DNA of 64,000 nt from Candidatus Thorarchaeota archaeon. Its GTDB lineage: Archaea > Asgardarchaeota > Thorarchaeia > Thorarchaeales > Thorarchaeaceae. The stretch is taken from contig JACAEL010000068.1 of the NCBI GenBank assembly GCA_013388835.1, forward strand, positions 1-64,000, in the 5' to 3' direction. Below are positions 24,581 through 32,993 of this stretch, in pieces (the first letter of the stretch is position 1; every line of letters starts with the position of its first letter). The position numbers were made by a program, and so were the translations under genes. Under the pieces are notes generated by a model that was not told where the DNA came from, did not search any database, and saw only the letters and a list, made by a program, of their open reading frames with translations.

Positions 24581-25765
24581 TCAGACGAAGATGACATCCT
24601 CAAGTCCCTGCGTGAGACGCTTGGCGCGACCCTTGGTCACTAGGTAGTCGTTCTCTATACGCACACCGCCCACAGACCTGAGATAGACACCCGGCTCGAT
24701 GGCCATGACGTGCCCTTCTTGAAAGCGCTTCTCCCCCTCGTACATGCTGGGGTTCTCATGGACCTCCAGACCAATGCCATGACCGAGGCCGTGTGTCATT
24801 CCCTCCTCTGCCTTGGGATTCAGGAACTTCGAGTCAAAACCATGCGAGGAGAGAACGTCGTAGCATTCCTTGTTGACATCATCAACCCGTGCACCCCCAG
24901 TCAGCGCGTCCACAGAGGCGTCTCCGGCCTCTTTGACGGCATCGAACATCTCCCTTACTCTCTTGCTCACAGTCCCTTTGACAACAGTGCGTGTGACGTC
25001 TGCGATGTACCGTTCCTCTTTGAGTCGTGGGAACACATCTATGATTAGCGGCTCACCCTCCTTGATGACGTCCTTCGTTGCACCCAAGTAGTGCCAGTCG
25101 AAGGCCTTCTTGCCCACAGCGACTATCGAGTCCTCCGCAGCCTCTGCTCTCTTCTCGATGAGGGCCGTGTCGAGCACCACCTTGATGTCGCCGACAGTCA
25201 GAGCACGACCTTGGTGCACCAGCTGGTGATTGGGACCGATGTCACAGTCTTTGATCAGCTCAACAGCACGACCAACCGCATACATTGTGGCGTCGGCAGC
25301 CTTCTGGATTGCCTTCACCTCACGGGGCTCCTTTCTGGCCCGTGCATCCTTGAGCAGATACGGCACGACCCGCACATCATACCCCAGTCCCCTGATCGCC
25401 AGCACGGATGAGACCGGCAGGTGGTCAGGGACCCCAAGGACCTTACCACTGAAGTGGGCCTGAAGAAAAGGCTCATAGAGGAGGTCTTGGTTCTCAAGTA
25501 CTCTCTTCTTCTCGGCTCTCAGACGGTCGTACACCTCGGTGAGGTCGAACGTCCTCTTCACGAAGCTCTCTCGCTGGACCCGTGTGACGGTGTGGTAGCC
25601 AGCCGCGACCACAGTCTCTTCGTCCACAGGATGAAGTGCAATGACCGAGTCAGTGGACCGGAATCCGGTCATCCAGTACACGTCCGGTTTCTCAAAGCCA
25701 TTACCTTCAACCACAATCGCATCGACGCCCTCTTCGTGGAGGCATCTGTCAAGGTCTTCAATCAT
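24581..25765 (-). CDS. pepQ: Xaa-Pro dipeptidase/aminopeptidase (M24 family)
   Basis: This 394-residue metallopeptidase has an N-terminal creatinase-type domain and a C-terminal pita-bread domain. Metal ligands can be placed in LIIDVFPRL and IADVTRTVV (two Asp), GLGHGIGLEVHE (His), AIEPGVYL (Glu) and VRIENDYLV (Glu). It would remove residues adjacent to proline from short peptides in the cytoplasm. Its stop is only six bases from the stop of the convergent PreA-like gene. The symbol is assigned by family; the exact specificity, dipeptidase or aminopeptidase, is not determined. Confidence 0.9.
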   Translation of the reverse strand: MIEDLDRCLHEEGVDAIVVEGNGFEKPDVYWMTGFRSTDSVIALHPVDEETVVAAGYHTVTRVQRESFVKRTFDLTEVYDRLRAEKKRVLENQDLLYEPFLQAHFSGKVLGVPDHLPVSSVLAIRGLGYDVRVVPYLLKDARARKEPREVKAIQKAADATMYAVGRAVELIKDCDIGPNHQLVHQGRALTVGDIKVVLDTALIEKRAEAAEDSIVAVGKKAFDWHYLGATKDVIKEGEPLIIDVFPRLKEERYIADVTRTVVKGTVSKRVREMFDAVKEAGDASVDALTGGARVDDVNKECYDVLSSHGFDSKFLNPKAEEGMTHGLGHGIGLEVHENPSMYEGEKRFQEGHVMAIEPGVYLRSVGGVRIENDYLVTKGRAKRLTQGLEDVIFV

Positions 25766-25849
25766 GATTCAACCCCACTGGGTCTGCTGCTTGGATATAC
25801 ACTTGCACTAGTAGCCGGAGAGTCGTTTAGCGCTGCGTTAAAACCTTCC

Positions 25850-26827
25850 TCATAGATACGCCTGCATTCTCCTCTCCACGTCAGCCCTGCTCGGCATGCC
25901 ATATGGGCCAATGGTCTCGATATTGAAGGAGGCACAGGTCGCTGCGAATAGCCCTGCTCGTCTGATGTCCCCGCACCGCACGTACTCCAGCAGGAAGCTC
26001 ATCGCGTATGTGTCACCACAACCGGTCGTGTCCATATAGCGAGAGGGCAGCACCACCGGGATGTCAATCCGGGAGTGCTGTGTGTAGATGGTGGAGCCTC
26101 TGCGCTCTCTCGTCACCAATAGGATCCTGGGGCCCTGAGAGAGGACCTTCCTCACGGCCTCGTACTCAGTCTTGCCCGGCACGCTCATCAGCAGCTCGAC
26201 ATCGTCTGCCTTGACAACGTCCACGAGTCGGAGGACCTCATCGCGCTCGGTCCACTCCCTATTCTGCACAGGACCTGTCTTGGACTCCCGCAGGTACCCC
26301 TGTACATCAAGAGAGACAAGCGCACCACTGCCTCTTGCTGCCTCTATGCAAGATATGTGGACCTCGTTGGCGGTCAGAGGACAGAAGTGAACAATGCTGG
26401 CCCGCATGTGCTGCGGGAGATAGTCCTCCGCGCGCAGTGGTGGGGCCAGTGCGTCGATCGACTGCGTTCTCCGCCCATCCGCGTCATAACGGTTCACAAA
26501 CCTCGTGGAACGAGGGCCACTTGTGCGAATACCAGTGATGTTGATGCCAGACTCCTTCAGCGCACGCAGATACTCAGCCTCGAAGTCGGTACCCACTCGT
26601 GACATCACACCGACACCGAGCGCACCTAGCGGAGGACCAAGCATCGCATAGGCAACACCGCCTCCGAGAGCCTCACGAGTCAATTCTGGAGTGACCAGCA
26701 GGTCTCTGCTGAAGTGACCGACAACCAGTAGCTCCATTCCCTGATGCTCTTGTGTCATTGAACTCGTGTCCCGGCGCAGACTATGTACGGAATGCCTGAT
26801 AACTTCACTGCAGTCCGACACATCCAT
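25850..26827 (-). CDS. PfkB-family sugar or nucleoside kinase
   Basis: The protein has the ribokinase/PfkB fold. LLVVGHFSRDLLVTP near the N-terminus is followed by EALGGGVAYAMLGPPLGALG and near the end by DTTGCGDTYAMSFLLEY, which holds the anion hole and catalytic Asp. The substrate cannot be read from sequence; PfkB kinases in archaea act on inositol, ribose, nucleosides or keto-sugars. The longest frame gives 325 residues. Internal ATGs at 26758 and 26737 would give a more usual N-terminus, and the start is therefore uncertain. Confidence 0.85.
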   Translation of the reverse strand: MDVSDCSEVIRHSVHSLRRDTSSMTQEHQGMELLVVGHFSRDLLVTPELTREALGGGVAYAMLGPPLGALGVGVMSRVGTDFEAEYLRALKESGINITGIRTSGPRSTRFVNRYDADGRRTQSIDALAPPLRAEDYLPQHMRASIVHFCPLTANEVHISCIEAARGSGALVSLDVQGYLRESKTGPVQNREWTERDEVLRLVDVVKADDVELLMSVPGKTEYEAVRKVLSQGPRILLVTRERRGSTIYTQHSRIDIPVVLPSRYMDTTGCGDTYAMSFLLEYVRCGDIRRAGLFAATCASFNIETIGPYGMPSRADVERRMQAYL

Positions 26828-27024
26828 CTCGTAAGCGTCACCACCTCATGTGCGCATGAGATGCAGGTGCCACCGAACCACCTTGTTCAAGACTCTACAT
26901 CGGACTCCGCTTCTTGAGGGCTGGGCTCATGAACACCATGTCTCTGTGGGACCAGTAGCACGACTCTCCCCTACACAACCATTAAAACGCACCAGTACGT
27001 CCTGTATTGAGCCGAGTGGTCTTC

Positions 27025-27306
27025 ATGCCCAGAGTGACTGTCAGGTTCTTCGCAACGGTCCGGGAGGTCACAGGAGAGCGAAGCGTCGAGGTTGAAGCGA
27101 GTACGGTCAGGGAGATGCTCGCTGTCCTTGGTGACAGGTTCGGAAGAAGATTCACGGACACGGTGATGGACACAGCGACAGGGGAGATGAAGCGCTTCTA
27201 CTCGTGCATGGTCAACGGAAAGAGGATAGAACTGCTGAACGGCCTCGACACCACCTTGCAGGATGGCGATGCTGTTGCAGTCTTCCCACCTGTAGGAGGT
27301 GGATGA
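27025..27306 (+). CDS. moaD: MoaD/ThiS-like sulfur carrier protein
   Basis: The 93-residue ubiquitin-like protein starts PRVTVRFFATVREVTGERSV and ends VFPPVGGG. The C-terminal Gly-Gly is needed for adenylation and thiocarboxylation in molybdopterin or tungstopterin synthesis. It is directly upstream of the amidohydrolase, ferredoxin and tungsten oxidoreductase genes, which points to a role in pterin-cofactor supply for that enzyme. ATG 27025 is preferred to an in-frame TTG at 27007. A TATA-like TTAAAA lies about 40 bases before it. Confidence 0.9.
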   Translation: MPRVTVRFFATVREVTGERSVEVEASTVREMLAVLGDRFGRRFTDTVMDTATGEMKRFYSCMVNGKRIELLNGLDTTLQDGDAVAVFPPVGGG

Positions 27307-28677
27307 TTGACACCTGTGGACCTTGTGCTTCGGAACGGCCAGCTCGTTCTGGAGTCAGGAGTTGTGGCTGCAGGTCTGGCTGTGGAACAGGGCAAGGTCA
27401 TTGCCATAGCGAAGGACAGTCACCTGCCGAGAGGTGAGAAGGTCATCGACCTGAAGGGAATGATAGTACTTCCAGGTCTCATCGATGGTCATGCACACTT
27501 TCACGACCCTGCAAGACTTGAACACGAGGACTTTGCCACTGGCTCACGTGCAGCAGCCGCTGGCGGGGTCACCACCGTGATTGAGATGCCCCTCACCAGT
27601 CAGGTGGACACATTAGCGGCTGTTGAGGACAAGATCAAACAGGGTGAGTCTATGTCAGTGATAGACTTCTCTCTGTACACGGGCATGATTCATGCTGGCA
27701 ATATCGGAATGGTACGAGGCATGATTGACCGGGGAGTCGCCGCATTCAAGGCATTCACATGCCAGCCCTATCATGCCAACACGGGAGTCATCGTCAAGGC
27801 GCTCAGCGAGGTCTCGGAGCACGGAGGGCATCTGACCATACACTGCGAGTCACAGGGGGTGCTGGACGAGTTCGCCAAGGAGCACGAGGACGACTGGGAC
27901 GCGCCTGTCGCCCACTCGCTGTCCAGACCGAATCTGGCGGAAGAGGTTGCAGTGAGGGAGGTATTGGGACTGGCAGAGAAGACGGGGGGTCACGTTCACA
28001 TCGCTCATGTCAGTACGCGAGAGGCCCTGACAGAGATAGAGCGCGCCCGCACAAGGGGAGTGCAAGTGACTGGCGAAGTGTGCCCCCATCATCTGCTGTT
28101 CAACAGGGACGACATGAACCGGCTCGGTCCGAAGAGCAAGATGAATCCGCCGCTCAGGACAAAGGAAGACAGAGCGGCCCTCTGGTCAGGTCTATTGCGG
28201 GGGACCATCAACGCAGTTGTCAGTGACCATGCCCCTTGTCCCGAACCAGAGAAGAGTGCAGGCACCGAAGACATACGAAAGGCGTGGGCTGGCGTGGACG
28301 GCACTCAGATGATACTCAGGGTGTTGTTGTCCGAGGGCTTGAACCGGGGCAGAATGTCACTTGACGGGCTGTTGAGGGTGACCTCAAGGAATCCCGCCAA
28401 GATATTCGGTCTGTATCCACGTAAGGGGACGATAATGGTGGGGTCTGACGCCGACATTGTAGTGATCGACCCCCTGCTGGATTACAAGGTCAGCTCAGAC
28501 ATGATGTTCTCAAAGGCAGGTTGGACACTGTACGAGGGAATGAAGTTCAAGGGCGCTCCCGTGATGACCTTCGTGCGAGGAGAAGTGGTATATGACAGAG
28601 GGGAGATAGTAGTGCCGCCGGGGCATGGAGAGTTCATACCCATGGGTGGCGAGCATGGGCAGGTTGAGGAGAGATGA
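27307..28677 (+). CDS. cyclic amidohydrolase (dihydroorotase / allantoinase / dihydropyrimidinase group)
   Basis: This 456-residue TIM-barrel amidohydrolase has the metal site of the group. LIDGHAHFHDPARLEHED sits near residue 60, the carbamylated lysine in AAFKAFTCQ near 147, His in ITIHCES-like LTIHCES near 178, VHIAHVST near 233 and VVSDHAPC near 305. It would hydrolyse a cyclic amide such as dihydroorotate, allantoin, hydantoin or dihydropyrimidine. The start is a TTG immediately after the moaD stop, and the TGA stop overlaps the ferredoxin ATG. Linkage to an aldehyde oxidoreductase suggests catabolism rather than pyrimidine synthesis, but that is inference. Confidence 0.88.
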   Translation: MTPVDLVLRNGQLVLESGVVAAGLAVEQGKVIAIAKDSHLPRGEKVIDLKGMIVLPGLIDGHAHFHDPARLEHEDFATGSRAAAAGGVTTVIEMPLTSQVDTLAAVEDKIKQGESMSVIDFSLYTGMIHAGNIGMVRGMIDRGVAAFKAFTCQPYHANTGVIVKALSEVSEHGGHLTIHCESQGVLDEFAKEHEDDWDAPVAHSLSRPNLAEEVAVREVLGLAEKTGGHVHIAHVSTREALTEIERARTRGVQVTGEVCPHHLLFNRDDMNRLGPKSKMNPPLRTKEDRAALWSGLLRGTINAVVSDHAPCPEPEKSAGTEDIRKAWAGVDGTQMILRVLLSEGLNRGRMSLDGLLRVTSRNPAKIFGLYPRKGTIMVGSDADIVVIDPLLDYKVSSDMMFSKAGWTLYEGMKFKGAPVMTFVRGEVVYDRGEIVVPPGHGEFIPMGGEHGQVEER

Positions 28678-29165
28678 CCGAGCTGAGTCATGTATTGGGC
28701 GACCCAGAGGTGTGTACCGGCTGCATGATCTGCGTGAATGTCTGCAGTATGTTCTACTTCAAGGTCATCGGCCCCGAGTGGGCAAGAGCGAGAGTCATCA
28801 GACTGGAGAACGGACTGGACTTCCCACTGTTCTGCCGCAACTGCGAGGACGCACCCTGCATGGCAGCCTGTCCAGTAGGAGCAATCACTCGCACATCAAA
28901 GGGGATACTCGTTGTAAACAACAGGAAGTGCGACTCGTGCGGTGCATGCGTCACGGCATGCCCGTATGATGCAATCCACCTGACACCTGACACACGGAAA
29001 GCAGTGAAGTGTATTCAGTGCGGCGAGTGCGTGAAACGATGTCCCGTCCATGCGATATTCCTGACCAGCGCTGCAGACCTCTCCAAGAGAGACCCTGAGG
29101 GCAGATTGATGAGGCTGCATGACAGGCACAGCGCGGAGCTCTACGATGGAGGTGAGAGACTCTGA
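28674..29165 (+). CDS. polyferredoxin electron carrier for the aldehyde oxidoreductase
   Basis: The 163-residue protein has four cysteine clusters of [4Fe-4S] type: CTGCMICVNVC near residue 15, CRNCEDAPCMAACP near 57, CDSCGACVTACP near 83 and CIQCGECVKRCP near 113. It resembles AOR-associated and HycB/DmsB-type electron-transfer subunits. The ATG overlaps the amidohydrolase stop and the TGA overlaps or abuts the AOR start. Co-translation with the oxidoreductase is therefore very likely, and it probably carries the electrons that enzyme releases. Confidence 0.92.
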   Translation: MTELSHVLGDPEVCTGCMICVNVCSMFYFKVIGPEWARARVIRLENGLDFPLFCRNCEDAPCMAACPVGAITRTSKGILVVNNRKCDSCGACVTACPYDAIHLTPDTRKAVKCIQCGECVKRCPVHAIFLTSAADLSKRDPEGRLMRLHDRHSAELYDGGERL

Positions 29166-31036
29166 TGCACGGTGTGGGTGGGCAAGTCATCTGGGTCGAC
29201 CTGACAAAGGGACAGGTAGAGAAGAGGCCACTCGAAGAAGAGATTGTGAGGGACTACCTTCTCGGGGTGGGCTATCTGTCAAGGGTGCTCACGGACGAGA
29301 TAGGTGCAGAGAGAGACCCGTTCTCACCAGGGAACGTCCTCGGCATCGCCACCGGGCTGTTGACAGGGTCGATGTTCCCCCAGTCATCAAGGTTCACCAT
29401 CGCAGCGCTCTCCCCTCTCACGGACATCTGGGGAGAGAGTCATGCAGCAGGCTTCTGGGGACCGGAGCTGAAGCTGGCCGGCTATGACGCGGTGTTCTTT
29501 CGAGGGGCATCAGCCAGCCCGGTCTACCTCCATATCGAGGACTCGGAAGTGAACCTGCATGATGCGGAGCAGGTCTGGGGAATGGGCGTCTTTCAGACAG
29601 ACGACATCCTCCGCAAGAGGCACGGCAGAATGACAAGGGTCCTCTCCATCGGTCAGGCTGGTGAGAATCTTGTCAGGTTTGCGGCAATCATGAACGACAG
29701 AGACAGGGCCTCTGCAAGGTCGGGACTTGGTGCCGTGATGGGTGCAAAGAAGCTAAAGGCGGTGTCGGTGAGAGGACACGGAAAGATCACAGTGGCCCAC
29801 CCGGAGGTCTATCTCACGGAGATGGACGAGTTCTATCGTCGAATGCTGGCCAACCCCTTTACGCCGGGCAGAGCGAAGTATGGCACGACTCACCTGATAG
29901 AACTCATGCAACACATAGGCAGACTGCCCAGTTACAACATGAGGCAGGGTGTGTTCGAGGGCTACGACAGGATCGGGGGCGATGCAATAAACGAGTGCTA
30001 TCTTGTCAAGCCCCGAGCAGACTGGAGCTGCCTGCAGCGATGCGGACGGTTCACTGCAGTCAGGACGGGACCTTATGCCTATCAGGGCGGCTCACCTGAG
30101 TTCGAGTCGCAGTCCTCGCTGGGCTCCCGATGTGGAAATGCCAACTTGGAGTCGATACTCTACGCCCACCATCTGTCCAACATGTATGGACTGGACACAA
30201 TATCACTCGGTGGGACAATCTCATGGGCGATGGAGGCATGGGAACAGGGGCTCATCACGTCAGAAGACACGGGGGGCATCGACCTCACATGGGGCAATCA
30301 CGAGTCGATAGTCAAGCTGACAAGGATGATTGCGCTGCGAGAGGGATTTGGTGACCTGCTCGCAGAGGGGAGCGCAAGGGCTGCAGTGAGAATCGGAAGA
30401 GGCAGTGACAGGTTCGTGATGGCAGTCAAGAAGCAGGAGATGGCGGGACAGGAACCAAGAGCTCAGAAGTCGATGGGACTCGCTGCAGCGACTGCGGCGC
30501 GGGGAGCAGACCACCTGTATGGCTTTCCAGTCCTCGATGAGGTCGGCTTTGATGATGACATCCGAGAGCGCTTCGGTGAGAAGTACCTACCAGAGATGGC
30601 AGACCGACTGAACCCAAAGTACAAGGGAATCATGGTCAAAGAGTGTGAGGACTTCATGGTGATGATAGAGAGTGTTGGTCTCTGCAAGTACGGCACCCAG
30701 ATACCTCCTGAGTTCTACTATGACGATGTCGCAAAGGCATTACGCCTTCACAACGGGCTCGAGGTGACTCCAGCACAGATACAGCTCATTGGAGAGAGAA
30801 TCGTCAACCTGAATCGGCTCTTCAATGCGAGGCGGGGCATCACGAGGAGGGACGACTCCCTTCCGAGAAGACTGACCGATGAGCCTGCTCCGAACGGTCC
30901 GTCGGCAGGACAGACAGTGGAACTCGAACAGATGCTGGATGAGTACTATGCATGCAGAGGCTGGGACTTGGTCTCCGGACTGCCTCTCAAGAGCACTCTC
31001 GAAAGACTCGGACTATCGAAGGACGCACTGAACTAG
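29165..31036 (+). CDS. aor: tungsten-containing aldehyde ferredoxin oxidoreductase family enzyme
   Basis: This 623-residue protein belongs to the AOR family, which uses tungsten bis-pterin and one [4Fe-4S] cluster to oxidise aldehydes to acids. It starts with a domain-1 strand, VIWVDLTKGQVEKRPL. The pterin-binding segment includes GPELKLAGYDAVFFRGAS and GRARSGLGAVMG-like DRASARSGLGAVMGAKKLKA. The cluster cysteines appear in WSCLQRCGRF near residue 285 and the last one in ESVGLCKYG near 507. Substrate cannot be told from sequence. The operon with MoaD, an amidohydrolase and a polyferredoxin is unusual among AOR loci I know. Confidence 0.93.
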   Translation: MHGVGGQVIWVDLTKGQVEKRPLEEEIVRDYLLGVGYLSRVLTDEIGAERDPFSPGNVLGIATGLLTGSMFPQSSRFTIAALSPLTDIWGESHAAGFWGPELKLAGYDAVFFRGASASPVYLHIEDSEVNLHDAEQVWGMGVFQTDDILRKRHGRMTRVLSIGQAGENLVRFAAIMNDRDRASARSGLGAVMGAKKLKAVSVRGHGKITVAHPEVYLTEMDEFYRRMLANPFTPGRAKYGTTHLIELMQHIGRLPSYNMRQGVFEGYDRIGGDAINECYLVKPRADWSCLQRCGRFTAVRTGPYAYQGGSPEFESQSSLGSRCGNANLESILYAHHLSNMYGLDTISLGGTISWAMEAWEQGLITSEDTGGIDLTWGNHESIVKLTRMIALREGFGDLLAEGSARAAVRIGRGSDRFVMAVKKQEMAGQEPRAQKSMGLAAATAARGADHLYGFPVLDEVGFDDDIRERFGEKYLPEMADRLNPKYKGIMVKECEDFMVMIESVGLCKYGTQIPPEFYYDDVAKALRLHNGLEVTPAQIQLIGERIVNLNRLFNARRGITRRDDSLPRRLTDEPAPNGPSAGQTVELEQMLDEYYACRGWDLVSGLPLKSTLERLGLSKDALN

Positions 31037-31106
31037 ACCAGTGCCTGGACGCACCACTCTACAATCACACGGGGGGCCATATGAACCATCTCGAAGAGGC
31101 TGCGTT

Positions 31107-31352
31107 CTAGTCACAAGAGGCACAGACATTCGTCACAGTGTCCTTGATCCCGTCAGTCTTGCGTAGCTTGTCTACAACGAAGCTGGAGAGGGCCTCGGGC
31201 GTGTTGAATACACCCTTGATGAGGAGGTCATAGGCGCCGTATATGAGATAGGTCTCTTGGACTTGGTCCATTTTGCGGACAGCCTCAAGGACTTCGCGTG
31301 CCTTCGCAGACTCTACCTTTGCCATGATGAAAGCCATGATCACAGTAGACAT
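31107..31352 (-). CDS. stand-alone Lrp/AsnC ligand-binding (RAM) domain protein
   Basis: The 81-residue product is a single RAM domain without DNA-binding HTH. It reads STVIMAFIMAKVESAKAREV then VQETYLIYGAYDLLIKGVF, the usual beta-alpha-beta pattern of Lrp effector domains. Such small proteins bind amino acids and may pair with full-length Lrp regulators. ATG 31352 directly follows GAGGT. A two-cysteine end, NVCASCD, is a little unusual. It lies between the AOR operon and the hydrogenase operon, converging with the former. Confidence 0.85.
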   Translation of the reverse strand: MSTVIMAFIMAKVESAKAREVLEAVRKMDQVQETYLIYGAYDLLIKGVFNTPEALSSFVVDKLRKTDGIKDTVTNVCASCD

Positions 31353-31605
31353 ACCTCGATGACAGGATACACTTAGAGTTGCCCAAGCTTGAATAAAACT
31401 GTTCCCTTGGACAATGCTGCTCTCAGGAACCATTCTCACAGTTCACGTGACGGGCACCACATCACGCGGCCTGTAAGAGTACCAGCACCAAGAGCACATG
31501 GTGGTGTCGGCTTCAATATGCTGCTAGAGGCCACGATGACTCATGCAGAGGTTCTTGGACAAAGGGAACGTTTTAAAGAGCTGCTGAAGGAGCTTCGACT
31601 GACCG

Positions 31606-32088
31606 ATGGAGGTCACTGTGTTGACGGCTGCGGCTCACGAAGACGGAGCAACTGGCAAGGCATCCAAGGCCAAAAAGAGAGAATTCGAGCCGAGGATCAT
31701 CAGCTTCTGCTGCAATTGGTGCTCTTATGCTGGAGCCGACTTGGCCGGCACAAGCAGGATGCAGATGCCGCCCAATGTACGGATAATCCGTGTGAACTGC
31801 ACGGGTCGTATCGACCCCAGCTTCATTCTTGACGCGCTCAGCCAGGGTGCAGACGGCGTGCTCATATCGGGCTGCCACCCCGGCGACTGTCACTACACAA
31901 CGGGTAATATCAAGATGCGTGCAAGGTTCGCCATGCTCCGGGCGCTCGTTGAGCAAGCGGGCATTGAGCCGGAGAGGATACGTCTGCAGTGGGCGAGTGC
32001 TGCAGAGGGAGATGTCTTTGCGAGAGGAGTGACCGACATGGTAGAGACGGTGAGGAAACTGGGTCCGAACCGGAGGACTGGACAATGA
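31606..32088 (+). CDS. vhuD: F420-non-reducing hydrogenase electron-transfer subunit MvhD/VhuD
   Basis: This 160-residue protein carries a [2Fe-2S] cluster that passes electrons from the hydrogenase to heterodisulfide reductase HdrA. The family pattern is clear: ISFCCNWCSYAGADLAG near residue 32, VNCTGRIDPSFI near 65 and SGCHPGDCHYTTGN near 90. The position that is selenocysteine in some VhuD proteins is cysteine here (CNWC). TTTTAAAG near 31570-31577 lies about 30 bases before the ATG and may be its TATA box. Its stop overlaps the start of the small subunit gene as ATGA. Confidence 0.93.
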   Translation: MEVTVLTAAAHEDGATGKASKAKKREFEPRIISFCCNWCSYAGADLAGTSRMQMPPNVRIIRVNCTGRIDPSFILDALSQGADGVLISGCHPGDCHYTTGNIKMRARFAMLRALVEQAGIEPERIRLQWASAAEGDVFARGVTDMVETVRKLGPNRRTGQ

Positions 32089-32993
32089 CAAAACGTGTTG
32101 CCTTTGCGCAGCTGTCCTCTTGCTGGGGATGCGACCAGTCGCTTGTAGACCTTCACTTCAGTCTCCTAGAGGTGTTGCCTCAGCTGGAGATACTCTATTG
32201 GCCAGCTGTAGTGGACTTCAAGCTCAAAGACCTAGAGGGTCTACCGGACAAGTCTGTTCATGTCGGCTTTGTAGAGGGAAGCTGCCGAACCGAGAACGAC
32301 CTGCACCTGCTGAAGGTCATGAGAGAGAAGAGCAAACTGCTGGTCGCATGGGGATCCTGTTCGTGCTTTGGTGGAGTGCAGGGGCTTGGTAACCAGTGGA
32401 CGTTGAGCCAGCTCACTGATACCAAGTTCTTCAAGCCGGAGACAGTAGTCAATCCGCGATTGCCTACGGAGAACGTCCCAGCGTTCCTTGACAAGGTCGC
32501 GCCAAATCCCCAGCATGTGCCCTTTGACATCATACTCCCCGGGTGTCCGCCATCCAGCAAGAACACATTTGACGCAGTGACTGCCCTGCTCACAGGTGCG
32601 CCTTTTGACCTCCCACAGAAGACCGTGTGCGACCAGTGTACTCGCACACGAGAGGAGAAGAGAATCAAGAAGTTCCGCAGGACTCACGAGGGCAAGATAG
32701 ACCCGAAGAAGTGCATTCTTGACCAAGGCTACCTCTGCCTCGGTTTCGCCACCATCGGGTTCTGTGGCGCACAGTGTCCCGCAGCTAACGCTCCATGTAA
32801 GGGATGCTTTGGACCCCCGCCCGGTGTGAAGGACCACGGTGCAAAGATAATCTCGGCGTTGGGCGGAATTGTGGAGATGGAACCGGAAGAGCTCAGGGCT
32901 GCATTCCCAGACCCGATTGGTTCCTTTTACTTCGTTGACTACGCAGCATCATACCTGTCAAGGATAACCTCGAAGGAGGACTCGAAGAAATGA
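32085..32993 (+). CDS. vhuG: [NiFe] hydrogenase small subunit MvhG/VhuG
   Basis: The 302-residue small subunit brings electrons from the NiFe site through iron-sulfur clusters. The proximal cluster is shown by SSCWGCDQSLVD near residue 11, GSCRTENDL and WGSCSCFGG near 65-100, and PGCPPSS near 150. Further cysteines in CDQCTRTREEK, LDQGYLCLGFATIGFCGAQC and APCKGC provide the distal clusters. There is no export signal, as expected for cytoplasmic group 3c enzymes. ATG 32085 overlaps the vhuD stop and the gene overlaps vhuA by four bases. Confidence 0.93.
   Translation: MTKRVAFAQLSSCWGCDQSLVDLHFSLLEVLPQLEILYWPAVVDFKLKDLEGLPDKSVHVGFVEGSCRTENDLHLLKVMREKSKLLVAWGSCSCFGGVQGLGNQWTLSQLTDTKFFKPETVVNPRLPTENVPAFLDKVAPNPQHVPFDIILPGCPPSSKNTFDAVTALLTGAPFDLPQKTVCDQCTRTREEKRIKKFRRTHEGKIDPKKCILDQGYLCLGFATIGFCGAQCPAANAPCKGCFGPPPGVKDHGAKIISALGGIVEMEPEELRAAFPDPIGSFYFVDYAASYLSRITSKEDSKK

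Noticed and set aside
32639-32700. VhuD or VhuG as selenoproteins
   Set aside because: All expected cysteine or selenocysteine positions are present as cysteine codons and the frames have no internal UGA.
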